Positions 34,041 through 44,297 of a stretch of DNA of 64,000 bases are shown here, piece after piece. Position numbers and translations under genes: made by a program. Source of the stretch: Dictyobacter alpinus. GTDB lineage: Bacteria > Chloroflexota > Ktedonobacteria > Ktedonobacterales > Ktedonobacteraceae. Position 1 is the stretch's first letter. Every line of letters begins with the position of its first letter. Location of the stretch: contig NZ_BIFT01000001.1 of the NCBI RefSeq assembly GCF_003967575.1, positions 434,001-498,000 on the forward strand. The letters are read 5' to 3'. The notes beneath the pieces are model-generated. The model had not been told where the DNA came from, did no database searches, and worked only from the letters and a program-made list of their open reading frames with translations.

Positions 34041-35986
34041 GGTAGACCCAAAAGATAGCGTACCGTCAAAGGGGTGCTCTTGTTCTTCACCGACAATGCA
34101 TAGGGTTTACCGGTATGCACCTTATTCTGCACCTGTAGAAAAGTTGTATCATTGATGAGGATATCGTTATCAGATACATTGTTTTGCAATCGTGAAGCGA
34201 CATTGACGGCATCGCCAATAGCAGTATAATTTTGTAAGCGCTCCTGCGCACCAACATTTCCCACTGTAGCGAGTCCGGTATTCACGCCAATCCCAAAGGA
34301 GACCTGCACTTCCTGCGGCTGTGAGCGATGGTAGGCCAAGACAGCCATGCGCATCTTCCAGGCCGCGCGTACGGCGCGTAAGGCATGATCAGGTTGAGCT
34401 AAGGGTGCATTGAAAATTGCCATCAAGGCATCTCCCTGAAACGCTGTCAGGGTGCCGGATTCTTCCCAGATCGCATCACACATCGTCTTGAGATAACGGT
34501 TGATCAGATGCATAACTTCTTCAGGGCGCATATTTTCGCTCAAACGTGTATAGCCGCGAATATCAGCAAAGACAACCGATATCTCTTTCGTCTCACCACC
34601 AAGATTTAAGGCCATTGGATCACGGATCAACTGCTCAACCACACTGGGATGAACATAACGCTCAAAGATACCACGAACTTGCCTGGCCCGCGCTTCCGAA
34701 CGCTTTAACTCGGTCTGATCATCAATGACCAATGCCATACCAATATGTGTGCCCTGCACATCGCGCAATGAGCTGACATAGTAATTTAAACTAACAATAT
34801 CATCACGTTCACGTCCAGGAATCTTACAGTCAATAGCTTGCTTGATCAGGGTTCCATGCTCATGTTGAGCCTGCGCATTGTAGAGCGCATCAATAATGCC
34901 CACACGGGAAGGTAATATTTTGAAGGCTTCACGATAATGTTTACCTAGAGCCATATTGGGGTGGAGGCGAAGAATAATGCTGGCCGCAGCGTTAAAAGTG
35001 GTAATAACGCCTGCCGAGTTGGTGGTAACCACACCATTAGCGATGGAGCCAAAGATGTTATCCATATACTGCTTATCTTCGCGTACTGTGCGAATAGCCC
35101 TGTTTAAATCAGCGAAGAGTCGGGCATTATCAATGGCAATAGCCGCCTGATTGCAAAAGGCCAGCAAAAGCTCCAGGTGCTTTTTATTAAAGAGGCGCGT
35201 ATTATAGCGGCTATCAACATAAACCGCGCCAATACAACTATTACGCACAATTAAAGGCGCACACATAATCGAGCGAATCCCATAAACCAGGATGCTCTGA
35301 TTATCTTTTAAGCCCTCGTCCAATTGGGCATCGTCAGTCAATAAAGGTTGACGAGAATCGATGACTTTTTTAATGGTATTGCGACTGATCTGGGCGGTAC
35401 TAAAAGCGCTCACCGGAATGGTATTGGCATTTTTATCACGTGCCACGGTCACTTCAGAGGCCCCTGAACTGGTATTTACCAGCATCAACACGCCGCGTTC
35501 TGCCTTAACGAATTGGATGACACGATCCATGACCAGTGACAGAACTTCATCAAATTCGAGGGTAGAATTGAGAGTTCGGGCAATTTCGGATAGGGTTTCT
35601 AGTTCATCGCGCTGCTGCTCTAGATTGAAGATGCTGGTCACCATAGCTTCGCGCTCATGCTCAAATCCATTATTAGGAGATGAAGGAGTCTGGTGAGAGG
35701 CAAGCGATGGTCGATCCTGACCTGGAACCGGATTCTGCGCGGCATTCACGGTCCGTTGCATCGCCTGATAAATACGCCCTAGCTCAAGATCCGCGTTGCG
35801 ACTCACATTTAAGGCATCACTCAGCAAACGCACCCGGGGATCTCCCCCATCACTGGCAAAAGTGCCCTCAACGGCAATACTTAATCTCTCAGAACTTTCA
35901 TGGATCAGGCGCGAGATACGGATCACCCGCTCACTGATAGCGCGTAATTCATCGCCTGCTTTCCCAGACAAATCGGCAGAGATCAC
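34037..35986 (-). CDS. GAF-PAS class III nucleotide cyclase
   Basis: A 649-aa soluble signalling protein: an N-terminal helical region (to about 115), a GAF domain (about 150-300, ETLSEIARTLNSTLEFDEVLSLVMD and CAPLIVRNSCIGAVYVDSR), a PAS domain (about 310-430), then the cyclase homology domain (about 450-649). Both metal aspartates are present (FADIRGYT, FQGDALMAIFNAP), as is AIGDAVNVASRLQ. The usual substrate-selecting Lys (DKF in family members) reads TAF here, so specificity or activity may differ. I start it at GTG 35986, preceded by GGAGGGAGGA at 7-8 nt; a longer ATG frame (36064) has no good site. Confidence 0.87.
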   Translation of the reverse strand: MISADLSGKAGDELRAISERVIRISRLIHESSERLSIAVEGTFASDGGDPRVRLLSDALNVSRNADLELGRIYQAMQRTVNAAQNPVPGQDRPSLASHQTPSSPNNGFEHEREAMVTSIFNLEQQRDELETLSEIARTLNSTLEFDEVLSLVMDRVIQFVKAERGVLMLVNTSSGASEVTVARDKNANTIPVSAFSTAQISRNTIKKVIDSRQPLLTDDAQLDEGLKDNQSILVYGIRSIMCAPLIVRNSCIGAVYVDSRYNTRLFNKKHLELLLAFCNQAAIAIDNARLFADLNRAIRTVREDKQYMDNIFGSIANGVVTTNSAGVITTFNAAASIILRLHPNMALGKHYREAFKILPSRVGIIDALYNAQAQHEHGTLIKQAIDCKIPGRERDDIVSLNYYVSSLRDVQGTHIGMALVIDDQTELKRSEARARQVRGIFERYVHPSVVEQLIRDPMALNLGGETKEISVVFADIRGYTRLSENMRPEEVMHLINRYLKTMCDAIWEESGTLTAFQGDALMAIFNAPLAQPDHALRAVRAAWKMRMAVLAYHRSQPQEVQVSFGIGVNTGLATVGNVGAQERLQNYTAIGDAVNVASRLQNNVSDNDILINDTTFLQVQNKVHTGKPYALSVKNKSTPLTVRYLLGLP

Positions 35987-36133
35987 GCAGATTCCTCCCT
36001 CCAAAACAGTAACGCGTCCGTTGTGGATAGCTCTATCTATGTACATGAATAAGTGGGCATTCACTTCAATCTATAAACGAAGAAGCCCACTTATTATAGC
36101 ACAGCAACCTCGAATCTGCGCTTGAATCGCTTG

Positions 36134-37033
36134 CTATACGCCCTGAGTCTCTAGCGCTGTTTTGAAGGATTGAGGTTTAAAACCAAAATCACGTTCCACA
36201 CTATCAAGGTCAGTGGTGTTATTGAAGGAGAAGAGGGTCATCGCTGCACTGGTGAGCGGTGGCTTGGGCAGAATAGCCTCCATCACGGCTGCTCCGATAC
36301 CAACCAATGGTGTTGGTGCATAAACTTTAGGCCGACTCTTATGCGTTGCCTTTAATAATACATCAAAGACCTGAGAGAATGAATAGTATTCAGGACCACC
36401 AATGGTAAAAATCTTGCTGTTGGTCCTGGCAGGATCAGCCAACACTTTAAGGATGACCGTGACAACATCATCCACAGCAATCGGCTGGAACAGTATCTTC
36501 CCACCTCCAATCAAAGGAACCACTGGTGCCGTCTGAATCAGATCCACCAGTCCTTTAATGAAAGGAGCACCTTTGCCAAACAGAACAGAAGGACGAATAA
36601 TGGTCCAGTCCAATCCACTCTCAATCAACATTTTTTCTGCTAAATAGCGTCCCTGCATATAACTGCCCGGTTTATCTGGTTTGGTGCCCAGACCACTAAT
36701 CTCAACGATCCTTTTTACGCCCGCCGCTTTGGCTGCCAGGATAAGATTTGAGGTTCCACCAACATTTGTTTCTTCGTAATGGTTTCCCACCGATTGTTTA
36801 CGATCAGCAGTCATAAACGCCGCATGGACAATCGTCTCAATCCCATTAACCGCCTTCACCAGGGTTACGGGCTGCGTGGTTGCGCCCTGCACTAGCTCAA
36901 CTTTGTCGGCCGGAAGTACCGTTGCAGCCTGACGCACATCGCGCACCAGACAGCGCGGACGCTCACCTTGAGCTACCAGTCGAGCTACCAGATGGCGGCC
37001 AATAAAACCTGTTGCGCCTGTAATCAGTATCAT
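36134..37033 (-). CDS. NAD(P)-binding protein, NmrA/complex-I-NDUFA9-like
   Basis: A 299-aa atypical short-chain dehydrogenase fold. It begins MILITGATGFIGRHLVARL (TGxxGxxG dinucleotide loop), with RCLVRDVRQA next, then VNGIETIVHAAF, VKRIVEISGLGTKPDKPGSYMQGRYLAEKMLIESGLDWTIIRPSVLFGKGAP and ILFQPIAVDDVVTVI. In these proteins the YxxxK pair is normally modified or lost; here YMQGRYLAEK is seen. Possible roles include quinone or nucleotide-sugar related reductase, or a redox sensor. It lies 70 bp from the cyclase promoter side and is transcribed on its own. Confidence 0.85.
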   Translation of the reverse strand: MILITGATGFIGRHLVARLVAQGERPRCLVRDVRQAATVLPADKVELVQGATTQPVTLVKAVNGIETIVHAAFMTADRKQSVGNHYEETNVGGTSNLILAAKAAGVKRIVEISGLGTKPDKPGSYMQGRYLAEKMLIESGLDWTIIRPSVLFGKGAPFIKGLVDLIQTAPVVPLIGGGKILFQPIAVDDVVTVILKVLADPARTNSKIFTIGGPEYYSFSQVFDVLLKATHKSRPKVYAPTPLVGIGAAVMEAILPKPPLTSAAMTLFSFNNTTDLDSVERDFGFKPQSFKTALETQGV

Positions 37034-37243
37034 GAATTGTGTCCCTCCCCGTAAAAATAAAGCACTTTATGCTAGAGATGCTATCCAGCCAAACTTCAGG
37101 TACTATTACTGTCCTACCCCAATAGAGTTGCATCTGCATCAGCAGCGGTTCGCCACCGGGTTGTCTTATCACGATAGAGCGAAAACATACTGAATACCAG
37201 GAGATAGCATCATGAATAAGCAGGTGAGTGGGCACATTGCTTT

Positions 37244-39619
37244 TTAACGTAGTGCTTCAATTGGAAGGAAGATGCGTACACTGACCCCTTCATTTGGGGC
37301 TGTCTTGACGGTTACACTGCCACCCGCAATAGCGAGCAGGGCGCTATGGGTGAGTAAACCGCCACCTGTACCAGTGGTCGAGCTACCAGAAGTGACAATC
37401 CCAACACCATCATCCGTTACCAATACCTCTAAATGGGGATTACAGGTCGCAGAGATGGTCATACGCAGGCGACGATGAACATCGGTACCCCGTGCATGGC
37501 GAGCGGCATTGCGCAACGCCTCCTGCACGGCCGCAAAGATCAACTCCGCAATGGCGGGTGGGACTGCATCATCGATAAAGCCGGCGACCTCATCTGAGAC
37601 CAGCCATTCAATGTCATCAAATGCCTGCTGGAAATCCTGTTCAAGCATGGTATGGATCGCGGTCATCATTCCATCGCGTTCAAGGCGATGGGGCGCCCCG
37701 GTAGACATGGCGCGCATCATTGAGGCCAGTTGACGATGGACCGTGCTAATCGAGCTAATCGCCTCGTTCAAGGATTCGTCAAAGCGCTCTGGTGCCACCG
37801 GTTCCTGCTGATTATTCAGGGAACGCATAGTTTCCAGGTTGAGCAGGGCCAGATGCAGCATTGGTAACGTTTCGTCGTGCAAGACACGGCGTTGCTGGGC
37901 ACCTAACAACTTGACATCCACGACCCGTCGTCGTAATAATCCAGCCACAGCGAGCATTGCCTCATGATCACGCAACGTATCCAGCATCCGCTGTCCACAC
38001 GCCTGAGCCAGATCCATATCTTCGTTGGTAAATGCACCGCCATTCTGACGTGGGCCGAGATAGAGTCTGGCGACCAGGCCTAATTCATCATAGATTGGCA
38101 AAACCCAACAGATAACAGGCAAACCATGTAATAGCACACGAATACGATAGGTATGTAGCCCTGAACGTAGATTTTTTCGATCAGTGCCATCACCCAATAT
38201 TTGCTCATTACTGGCCGTTCCACCCAGTTCCTGGGAAACAGAGGGAGCATCCACGATCGACCAGCGATAAGAAAAGCTTCGTCTGACTGGACCAGCCAGC
38301 ACCACCAGGCGCGCACAGCGTACCTCTAGCACTTCTTTGCACAGATGGAAGAAGAGGGCCTCCATATTCTGTTCTGTTTTCTGCAAATCTGTATTCAACC
38401 AATGGCGCACACTGGTACTGCGTAAAAAAGGTCCAAGTAATGCGACATAACGATCGTGCGCGGTATAACTACTCCAGGTAAACAAGGCATAGGTGCCGGT
38501 AGCAATCATGGTGATCAAAAGCAGACTACCCAATGAGCTATGGGTGATCAATAGCAGAAAAGAGATAAATAAAGCGATGGTTGTAGCGACAATAACAATA
38601 CCTCGCCACTGCTCAAAAAAGCCACGCCGGGCCAGTGGTCGTTCGATCAAAATTCCATGGCGCACAATTGAGTAGCCAATCAATAGCACGATCAAAGCCA
38701 CACAGCCAGTTGCATAGACATCCAATATAATCAGGCTGGTTGGGATTGTGTTGAGATCAACCACAGGGCCAGTTGGTTGCACCATATTAGTCTGCATTTT
38801 AAGCCAGTTGGTCATGGACCAGACCCCCATACTACCCAGACTGAGGGTCAGGCAAACCATGAAGAGGGCCGCCAATAGCAGGACCGGACGGGCCAGATGC
38901 CAGGATAACATCGGCTCCATAAGGTTATCTACAGCCACCTGATCATCCCAAAAAGCATCTACGAGCGAACGACGTAAAGAGATTGTACGTGCTCTAAGTA
39001 CACCATAACGCCAGAGCGCGCTCAATAGACGTCCTACGCGGGCAGGGGTAAACCAGGGACCAATGACACAAAATGTGACGTATGCTAAAAACAAAATGGG
39101 GACGGCTACCAATGGAAAAGAGGGTGCCATCTGCCGCGTCCCACCAAAATCACTGCCATAAGCCAACCACAGCAGAGTATCCTTAAAGGTAAAAGTCGAC
39201 TGATTACTGAGCAGAATGAATAAAACACTACACCCAAGGGCTGCGCTGCTTATTAACAAAAATGGTCTACGTCTCCGCCAGCGCTCATTCAAAAATGAAG
39301 CGTAATATAGTCCGATCATAAACCAGATATACGGCACGCCCAATGCGGGAAACCAGATCAGGCGCCATAAAAAATCGGTGGAAACTGGACTACCCGTCGC
39401 TTTAGAGAGTGGGCCAGAGATGAGTAGCGAATGGATAAAGAAAAAGAGGGCCGCCAGACTTAAACCAACGACACCAATACGGGCAATCAGGCTGCGGCGA
39501 TCCCCATTCAGCCACACGGTAACCGCCAGCCATAAAAAGGCGATTAAATTGAAGATAGAAAGGGCCAGAGCAAACGTTTGCAGCAGTAAAGCAGGAGTAT
39601 GAAAAAAGGGCACAGACAT
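37244..39619 (-). CDS. Membrane sensor histidine kinase, NarX/LuxR-partner type
   Basis: A 791-aa kinase. The N-terminal 420 residues hold about 10 hydrophobic segments, including FFHTPALLLQTFALALSIFNLIAF at the start. Then a GAF-like part (about 430-560), a HisKA_3-like helix (QQRRVLHDETLPMLHLALLNLE; His in LLHDE/VLHDE) and an HATPase domain with AVQEALRNAARHARG (N box), VTDDGVGI and GTGGGLLTH. Start is ATG 39619, 5 bp past the regulator's stop; the ORF could start at 39652, overlapping that gene. It partners with the adjacent response regulator. Signal unknown. Confidence 0.9.
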   Translation of the reverse strand: MSVPFFHTPALLLQTFALALSIFNLIAFLWLAVTVWLNGDRRSLIARIGVVGLSLAALFFFIHSLLISGPLSKATGSPVSTDFLWRLIWFPALGVPYIWFMIGLYYASFLNERWRRRRPFLLISSAALGCSVLFILLSNQSTFTFKDTLLWLAYGSDFGGTRQMAPSFPLVAVPILFLAYVTFCVIGPWFTPARVGRLLSALWRYGVLRARTISLRRSLVDAFWDDQVAVDNLMEPMLSWHLARPVLLLAALFMVCLTLSLGSMGVWSMTNWLKMQTNMVQPTGPVVDLNTIPTSLIILDVYATGCVALIVLLIGYSIVRHGILIERPLARRGFFEQWRGIVIVATTIALFISFLLLITHSSLGSLLLITMIATGTYALFTWSSYTAHDRYVALLGPFLRSTSVRHWLNTDLQKTEQNMEALFFHLCKEVLEVRCARLVVLAGPVRRSFSYRWSIVDAPSVSQELGGTASNEQILGDGTDRKNLRSGLHTYRIRVLLHGLPVICWVLPIYDELGLVARLYLGPRQNGGAFTNEDMDLAQACGQRMLDTLRDHEAMLAVAGLLRRRVVDVKLLGAQQRRVLHDETLPMLHLALLNLETMRSLNNQQEPVAPERFDESLNEAISSISTVHRQLASMMRAMSTGAPHRLERDGMMTAIHTMLEQDFQQAFDDIEWLVSDEVAGFIDDAVPPAIAELIFAAVQEALRNAARHARGTDVHRRLRMTISATCNPHLEVLVTDDGVGIVTSGSSTTGTGGGLLTHSALLAIAGGSVTVKTAPNEGVSVRIFLPIEALR

Positions 39620-39624
39620 TATTA

Positions 39625-40443
39625 TTATTCTTCTTTGTATAACGGGACCCACTCACCTCGACGGTCTTGTACCAGCGCGATGCCATCTTCGTCCCACATT
39701 ACCATACGATTAAGCATAAAAATCAACGTTGCGCGTGCGCGTGCAACTTTATCATCCACCGCATTCTCACTCAGTCCCCAGGCAGCATAGATACGGCCAT
39801 TCGTACGGCTGACAGCACGTTTATCATGCAAGCTTAAGCGCGAAGCAATCTGCTCATTGGTCATCCCCTGCGCCATTAACTCGGCGACGCGCAACTCGTT
39901 AGGTTCCAACAAGGCCCGTGGAGATTGCTCATCAAGATCACGCACCTCTTGCACTCGATCCTCTATTTCAGGATCCACCAGGCTACGACCACTCACAGCA
40001 TCTCGTAGTAACGGTACCAGCATGCTGGGCAATAAATAGTTACTTTTACGCACATACGCATAGTGTGTCAGAATTCCCGATGCGCGAAATTCACGATAAT
40101 ACTCATCATCATCCTGAATAGAATAAAAAACCACGGGCATACGCGGACGCTCACGCCTGATCGCCACTGCGGCCCCAACTCCACTCAAGGCACGACGACC
40201 TTCCCGTGGATCCCGCAACTGAACATCCATCAGGATTACATCCATATCCAATTCTAATGCTCTCGTTACTGCCTCACGACCAGTGGCAGCCTCTCCAACC
40301 ACCTGTACCTCGCGCGTCGCCTCTAATCCCTGATACAACGCCTTACGTAAAGGACCATGGTCATCAACAATTAGTATTTTGAGTATTCCCATAATATACT
40401 GGTTACTCCATGCGATTCTCTCATCAATCAACTCTTTTTTCAT
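39625..40443 (-). CDS. Response regulator, NarL/LuxR-type
   Basis: A 272-aa transcription regulator. The receiver domain begins KILIVDDHGPLRKALYQ with acidic pair DD and has phosphoacceptor Asp in VILMDVQLRDP. An unusual insertion of about ten residues (REGRRALSGVGA) follows the Asp, before the RRERPRMPVVFYS strand. A LuxR-like HTH is at LLEPNELRVAELMAQGMTNEQIASRLSLHDKRAV. Start uncertain: ATG 40443 (GGAGG 12 nt upstream) or ATG 40392 (255 aa, MGILKILIVDD). The histidine kinase follows after 5 bp. Confidence 0.88.
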   Translation of the reverse strand: MKKELIDERIAWSNQYIMGILKILIVDDHGPLRKALYQGLEATREVQVVGEAATGREAVTRALELDMDVILMDVQLRDPREGRRALSGVGAAVAIRRERPRMPVVFYSIQDDDEYYREFRASGILTHYAYVRKSNYLLPSMLVPLLRDAVSGRSLVDPEIEDRVQEVRDLDEQSPRALLEPNELRVAELMAQGMTNEQIASRLSLHDKRAVSRTNGRIYAAWGLSENAVDDKVARARATLIFMLNRMVMWDEDGIALVQDRRGEWVPLYKEE

Positions 40444-40897
40444 AGACAGATGATACCTCCCTACCCCACAATCGCCTCCATACATTTTGTTCAGTATAAC
40501 AATTTCTGCCACAAGAGGATAGCATCCGAAACCATAAAAACTGCACACGCGATCAGTGGTACTATTCAAGCAAAGCTACGAGCAACAAGGTCACACTACA
40601 ATCTCATAGAAAATTTTTTATGGATGAGGTATACAACAAGCTTTACAATTACTATTTGTCCATAATGACAACCATGATATATTGAAATCAAACAGAGAAA
40701 ACTATACTATAACACTATGCAGTGTAGGGACACTCAGAAAAAATCCTGCTACTTAATAAGAAAGCAAAGGAGTTGGCAAGAGAGATAAAAATCATTTAGA
40801 CTAAAGACTTTGTCTCGCCAGCATCAGGCATTGCGCTCACATAAGCCTGGAATTGTCGCTCCTGCTTACATAAACATATCATAAAGGACGAAGAGAA
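40444..40897. other. Divergent promoter region, two-component operon and GH57
   Basis: Low-GC, 450 bp without a gene. A TTGAAA (40682-40687) with a poor -10 about 17 bp away is a possible plus-strand promoter. I see no operator or riboswitch that I can defend. Confidence 0.4.
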
Positions 40898-43096
40898 ATG
40901 ACAGTAGGGTCAAACCCACAACAGAGTATTCAAATTGGTCTATTACTTCATAATCACCAACCAGTTGGTAATTTTCCATGGGTATTTCAACAGGTCTATG
41001 AAGAATCCTATTTGCCAATGATTGAGGCATTAGAGCGACATCCCAATGTGCGGCTCTCACTCCACTATACAGGATCGCTCCTGGATTGGCTAGAAGAGGC
41101 CCATCCAGAATTTTTACAGCGTGTCTCACGCCTGGTTGCCAGAAAACAGGTTGAGATCGTGGGCGGTGGCTACTATGAACCAATCCTGCCTTCTATACCT
41201 GATAGCGATAAAGTTACTCAGATTCGCCGCCTCTCCGAGCGGGTACAGGCTGATTTTGGCGTCAAGCCAACAGGAATGTGGCTGGCGGAGCGCGTCTGGG
41301 AGCCAAGCCTCCCACGCTATTTAACCGAAGCCGGTATCGAATGGACCATTCTAGATGATATCCATTTTAAAAATGTGGGGCTGCAAGATAATGATCTCTA
41401 TGGTTATTATGCGACCGAAGATCAGACCGGGATCCTCAAAGTCTACGCCACCAGCCAGTCACTCCGTTATACGATTCCCTGGCGTCCACCGCAAGAGACA
41501 ATTGAGACATTGCGCAAACTGGCCACCGCTGATGGCAATCGCATTGTTGTCATGGGCGACGATGGAGAGAAATTCGGTAGCTGGCCCGATACACATCCTT
41601 ACTGCTGGGGTCCAGATGGACACTCAGGCTGGGTTGACCAGTTCTTTACAGCTCTAGAAGAAAACGCCGATTGGTTGCATACGACACCACTGGGGGAGCA
41701 TGCCGCGCAAAATCCAGCGCTGGGCCGTGTGTATATTCCTACCTCCTCTTATATCGAGATGACCGAGTGGGCGTTGCCTGCTCAACGCGCCTATCAGTTT
41801 TCACAGTTAGTGCATCAACTGGAAGATGAGAAGCGCACTGATATTTTACAATTTATGCGTGGTGGCTTCTGGCGCAGTTTCCTTGTGCGCTACGCAGAGA
41901 TCAACAACCAGCATAAAAAGATGTTGCGCGTGCATAAAAACGTCCAGGCGGCTGGTGCCAGCGAAGAAGTGGGACTGACACATCTCTTAAAAGCCCAGGC
42001 GAACGACACTTATTGGCATGGTCTCTTCGGAGGCATCTACATGGCCCATGTGCGCTCAGCCATCTATCACCACTTGATCAAAGCTGAAAATGCCGCTGAT
42101 GCCGTTACCCACGGCACAGGTTCCTGGCAGCAGTATGAGTTCACTGATTTTGAACGCAATACCTTACAACAGTTAATCATCGAAGGTGACAAACAAAATC
42201 TTTACCTGGATCCTCAACATGGTGGCAGCCTGTTTGAATGGGATATGCGCCGTAGCGCCCATAACCTGCTCAGCGTCATGACCCGACAGGAGGAGAGCTA
42301 TCATCAAACGTTGCGTAGCTACGAACAGGAACGACGTCGCAATGCAGCTAACAAGACCACACAGCAGGCCGCTGGAGATCCTGGCAATCCACACAGTACT
42401 ATTCGCACCAAGGAAGCTGATTTAGACCAGCATCTGGTTATTGATCGCTACCGCCGCAGTAGCCTGGTTGACCATTTCCTGCCTGCTGGATTACCACTGG
42501 CCAGTTTCACACAGATACGTTATGAAGAATTGGGCAACTTCGCCAATCAGCCTTATGAAGCAAACGTCAGCCAGGATGAGCATGGCATCACAGTAGTTAT
42601 GAGCCGCGAGGGACAAGTGAAGCGCGCCGGGGCGCTTGATCCACTACCAGTCCATCTGACCAAGACACTCTTTGTGCCACAGGGCGAGGAGAAACTGGTC
42701 GTGCGCTATCACATTGAGAATAAGGGACAGTCACGCCTGCAAACCAGCTTTGCAACAGAGTGGAACATGAATTTACTCGGTGGTGGTGGCAATCCACAGG
42801 CCTATGTCACTGTCAAAGATCAGCAATTACCGAGTCATAGCTTTGATAGTACCGGAGAAGTCCTGAATATGCGCGAAATGCATATCGGCAATAGCTGGCT
42901 CCAACAAGATCTGGGTATCTCAATCAGTGAGCCGGCTACCCTCTGGCACTTCTCAATTGATACTGTGACCGGTTCGGAAGCTGGTTTTGAACGTACCCAT
43001 CAGGGGAGTAGCTTTACGTTCCTCTGGCAATTAGCGCTCGATGCAGGCGAAAGCTGGACCGTCGGGATGATCGCCGAGGGAAAACAACCTGAATAG
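40898..43096 (+). CDS. Glycoside hydrolase family 57 protein (4-alpha-glucanotransferase/amylase type)
   Basis: A 732-aa enzyme acting on alpha-1,4-glucans: GH57 barrel (about 8-300), followed by DUF1925/DUF1926-type helical and beta domains. Five-block GH57 signs are present: LLHNHQPVGNF, GGGYYEPILPSIP, GMWLAERVWEP (nucleophile Glu) and MGDDGEKFGSWP (acid/base Asp). DWLHTTPLGEHA follows. The C-terminal part (FATEWNMNLLGGGGN) matches the beta domain of Thermococcus-type glucanotransferases. No signal peptide, so intracellular glycogen or maltodextrin is the likely substrate. AAGGACGAAGAGA precedes the ATG. Divergent from the two-component system. Confidence 0.92.
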   Translation: MTVGSNPQQSIQIGLLLHNHQPVGNFPWVFQQVYEESYLPMIEALERHPNVRLSLHYTGSLLDWLEEAHPEFLQRVSRLVARKQVEIVGGGYYEPILPSIPDSDKVTQIRRLSERVQADFGVKPTGMWLAERVWEPSLPRYLTEAGIEWTILDDIHFKNVGLQDNDLYGYYATEDQTGILKVYATSQSLRYTIPWRPPQETIETLRKLATADGNRIVVMGDDGEKFGSWPDTHPYCWGPDGHSGWVDQFFTALEENADWLHTTPLGEHAAQNPALGRVYIPTSSYIEMTEWALPAQRAYQFSQLVHQLEDEKRTDILQFMRGGFWRSFLVRYAEINNQHKKMLRVHKNVQAAGASEEVGLTHLLKAQANDTYWHGLFGGIYMAHVRSAIYHHLIKAENAADAVTHGTGSWQQYEFTDFERNTLQQLIIEGDKQNLYLDPQHGGSLFEWDMRRSAHNLLSVMTRQEESYHQTLRSYEQERRRNAANKTTQQAAGDPGNPHSTIRTKEADLDQHLVIDRYRRSSLVDHFLPAGLPLASFTQIRYEELGNFANQPYEANVSQDEHGITVVMSREGQVKRAGALDPLPVHLTKTLFVPQGEEKLVVRYHIENKGQSRLQTSFATEWNMNLLGGGGNPQAYVTVKDQQLPSHSFDSTGEVLNMREMHIGNSWLQQDLGISISEPATLWHFSIDTVTGSEAGFERTHQGSSFTFLWQLALDAGESWTVGMIAEGKQPE

Positions 43097-43331
43097 CCCA
43101 AAGGTAATGCACTAGTTCGCACAAACGGGTAGGATTGAAGAAAGAATCGTAGCTGTGTCGTTGAATATAAGAGAGAGTACTATCAATTTATGGTTGGCTT
43201 TCTCAACATAGAGATCATGTCATGGCTACGGTTTTTCTGGCTTAACTACCTGCTGCTATCTCGGTCTTATCTACAATTTATGTTGCTGAGATAATTATCG
43301 ATTATTGTGTATATAGAAAGGAGCAGCGAAG
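43097..43331. other. Intergenic region before the GATase gene
   Basis: 235 bp with no gene and no recognisable terminator or promoter; AT-rich before the AAAGGAG ribosome site at 43317. Confidence 0.35.
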
Positions 43332-44051
43332 GTGCAGAAGGTCTTGCTATTACAACATACCTGGGATGATCCTCATGGCTATCTCGGAAACCTGCTAGAG
43401 ATCCATGGCATCGACTATGATGTGGTGCAGATTGAAAACACTCCCCTTCCTGATCCAACCACTTATGCAGCAATTATCGCACTGGGTGGTTCACAGCATG
43501 CTTACGCGGAACAAGAGTTTCCTTATCTGGTCCAGGAAAAGGTCTGGCTGCGACAGCTTGTCGCTCAGGATATTCCCTATCTGGGAATTTGTCTGGGGGC
43601 ACAAATGCTAGCGGATGCACTTGGTGGACTGACTCGACCACACAATCTCACAGAGATCGGTTTTTTCAATGTTCAACTCACTCCCCAGGGACAGCAAGAT
43701 CCTTTGTTTGTAGGATTTACCGAGGGCTATGAAAAGGTGTTTCATTGGCATGAAGATACTTTTGACTTGCCCACAGAAGCTGTGCTATTAGCAACCAGTG
43801 CCAATACGGAGAATCAGGCCTTCCGTTATGGACGTCATTTCTACGGTCTCCAGTACCATATAGAAATTGATAATGATATTCTTAATACCTGGCTTTACCA
43901 TCCGTCAATGAAAGAGAGTATTATCGAAGTTCTTGGACTTCCAGCATACCAGGCTATAGAGCAAGCGCGGAAAGAAGAGTTTCCTATCTATCAACAGCAC
44001 ACAAAAATGCTATTCGAGAATTTTCTTAGAATTTGCAACCTGATCCATTGA
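43332..44051 (+). CDS. Class I glutamine amidotransferase domain protein
   Basis: A 239-aa stand-alone GATase-1 protein of the GMP-synthase-like type. GICLGAQMLADALGG holds the nucleophile Cys, and GLQYHIEID the His-x-Glu of the catalytic triad; AIIALGGSQHAYAE and FHWHEDTFDLP are also typical. Such proteins may hydrolyse glutamine or gamma-glutamyl amides (PuuD/peptidase-like uses are known in related families); here no ammonia-accepting synthase is nearby. Start GTG 43332 with AAAGGAG about 10 nt upstream. Monocistronic. Confidence 0.88.
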   Translation: MQKVLLLQHTWDDPHGYLGNLLEIHGIDYDVVQIENTPLPDPTTYAAIIALGGSQHAYAEQEFPYLVQEKVWLRQLVAQDIPYLGICLGAQMLADALGGLTRPHNLTEIGFFNVQLTPQGQQDPLFVGFTEGYEKVFHWHEDTFDLPTEAVLLATSANTENQAFRYGRHFYGLQYHIEIDNDILNTWLYHPSMKESIIEVLGLPAYQAIEQARKEEFPIYQQHTKMLFENFLRICNLIH

Positions 44052-44297
44052 AAAATAGTATCTAAGAGTGCAAAACCCTTTTCTTTTCGTCTTGCAATCT
44101 GATATACTTGCACTCAATAGTTTATTCTACCAACACACATGGGTTCGTCTAATATACCAGGCTTGCGAACCAACAAAATTGTCTATAACAGAAACATTGG
44201 GGTTGTGACAAAGTAGAGCAAGTATAAAAAGAGAAGTTACAAACTTTTAAAAGTATTCCAGGACCAATAGGTCTGTTCTATTGTAAATGGTATAGAC
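44052..44297. other. Intergenic region before the PP2C gene
   Basis: 246 AT-rich bp with no ORF. No convincing promoter or ribosome-binding site just before the ATG at 44298; the leader has only weak purine runs. Confidence 0.35.

Noticed and set aside
34956..36125. Several plus-strand ORFs opposite the cyclase gene
   Set aside because: Codon-bias shadows of the real minus-strand gene.
40866..41183. 105-codon minus ORF opposite the GH57 start
   Set aside because: Antisense shadow without ribosome site; GH57 motifs in the other strand are decisive.
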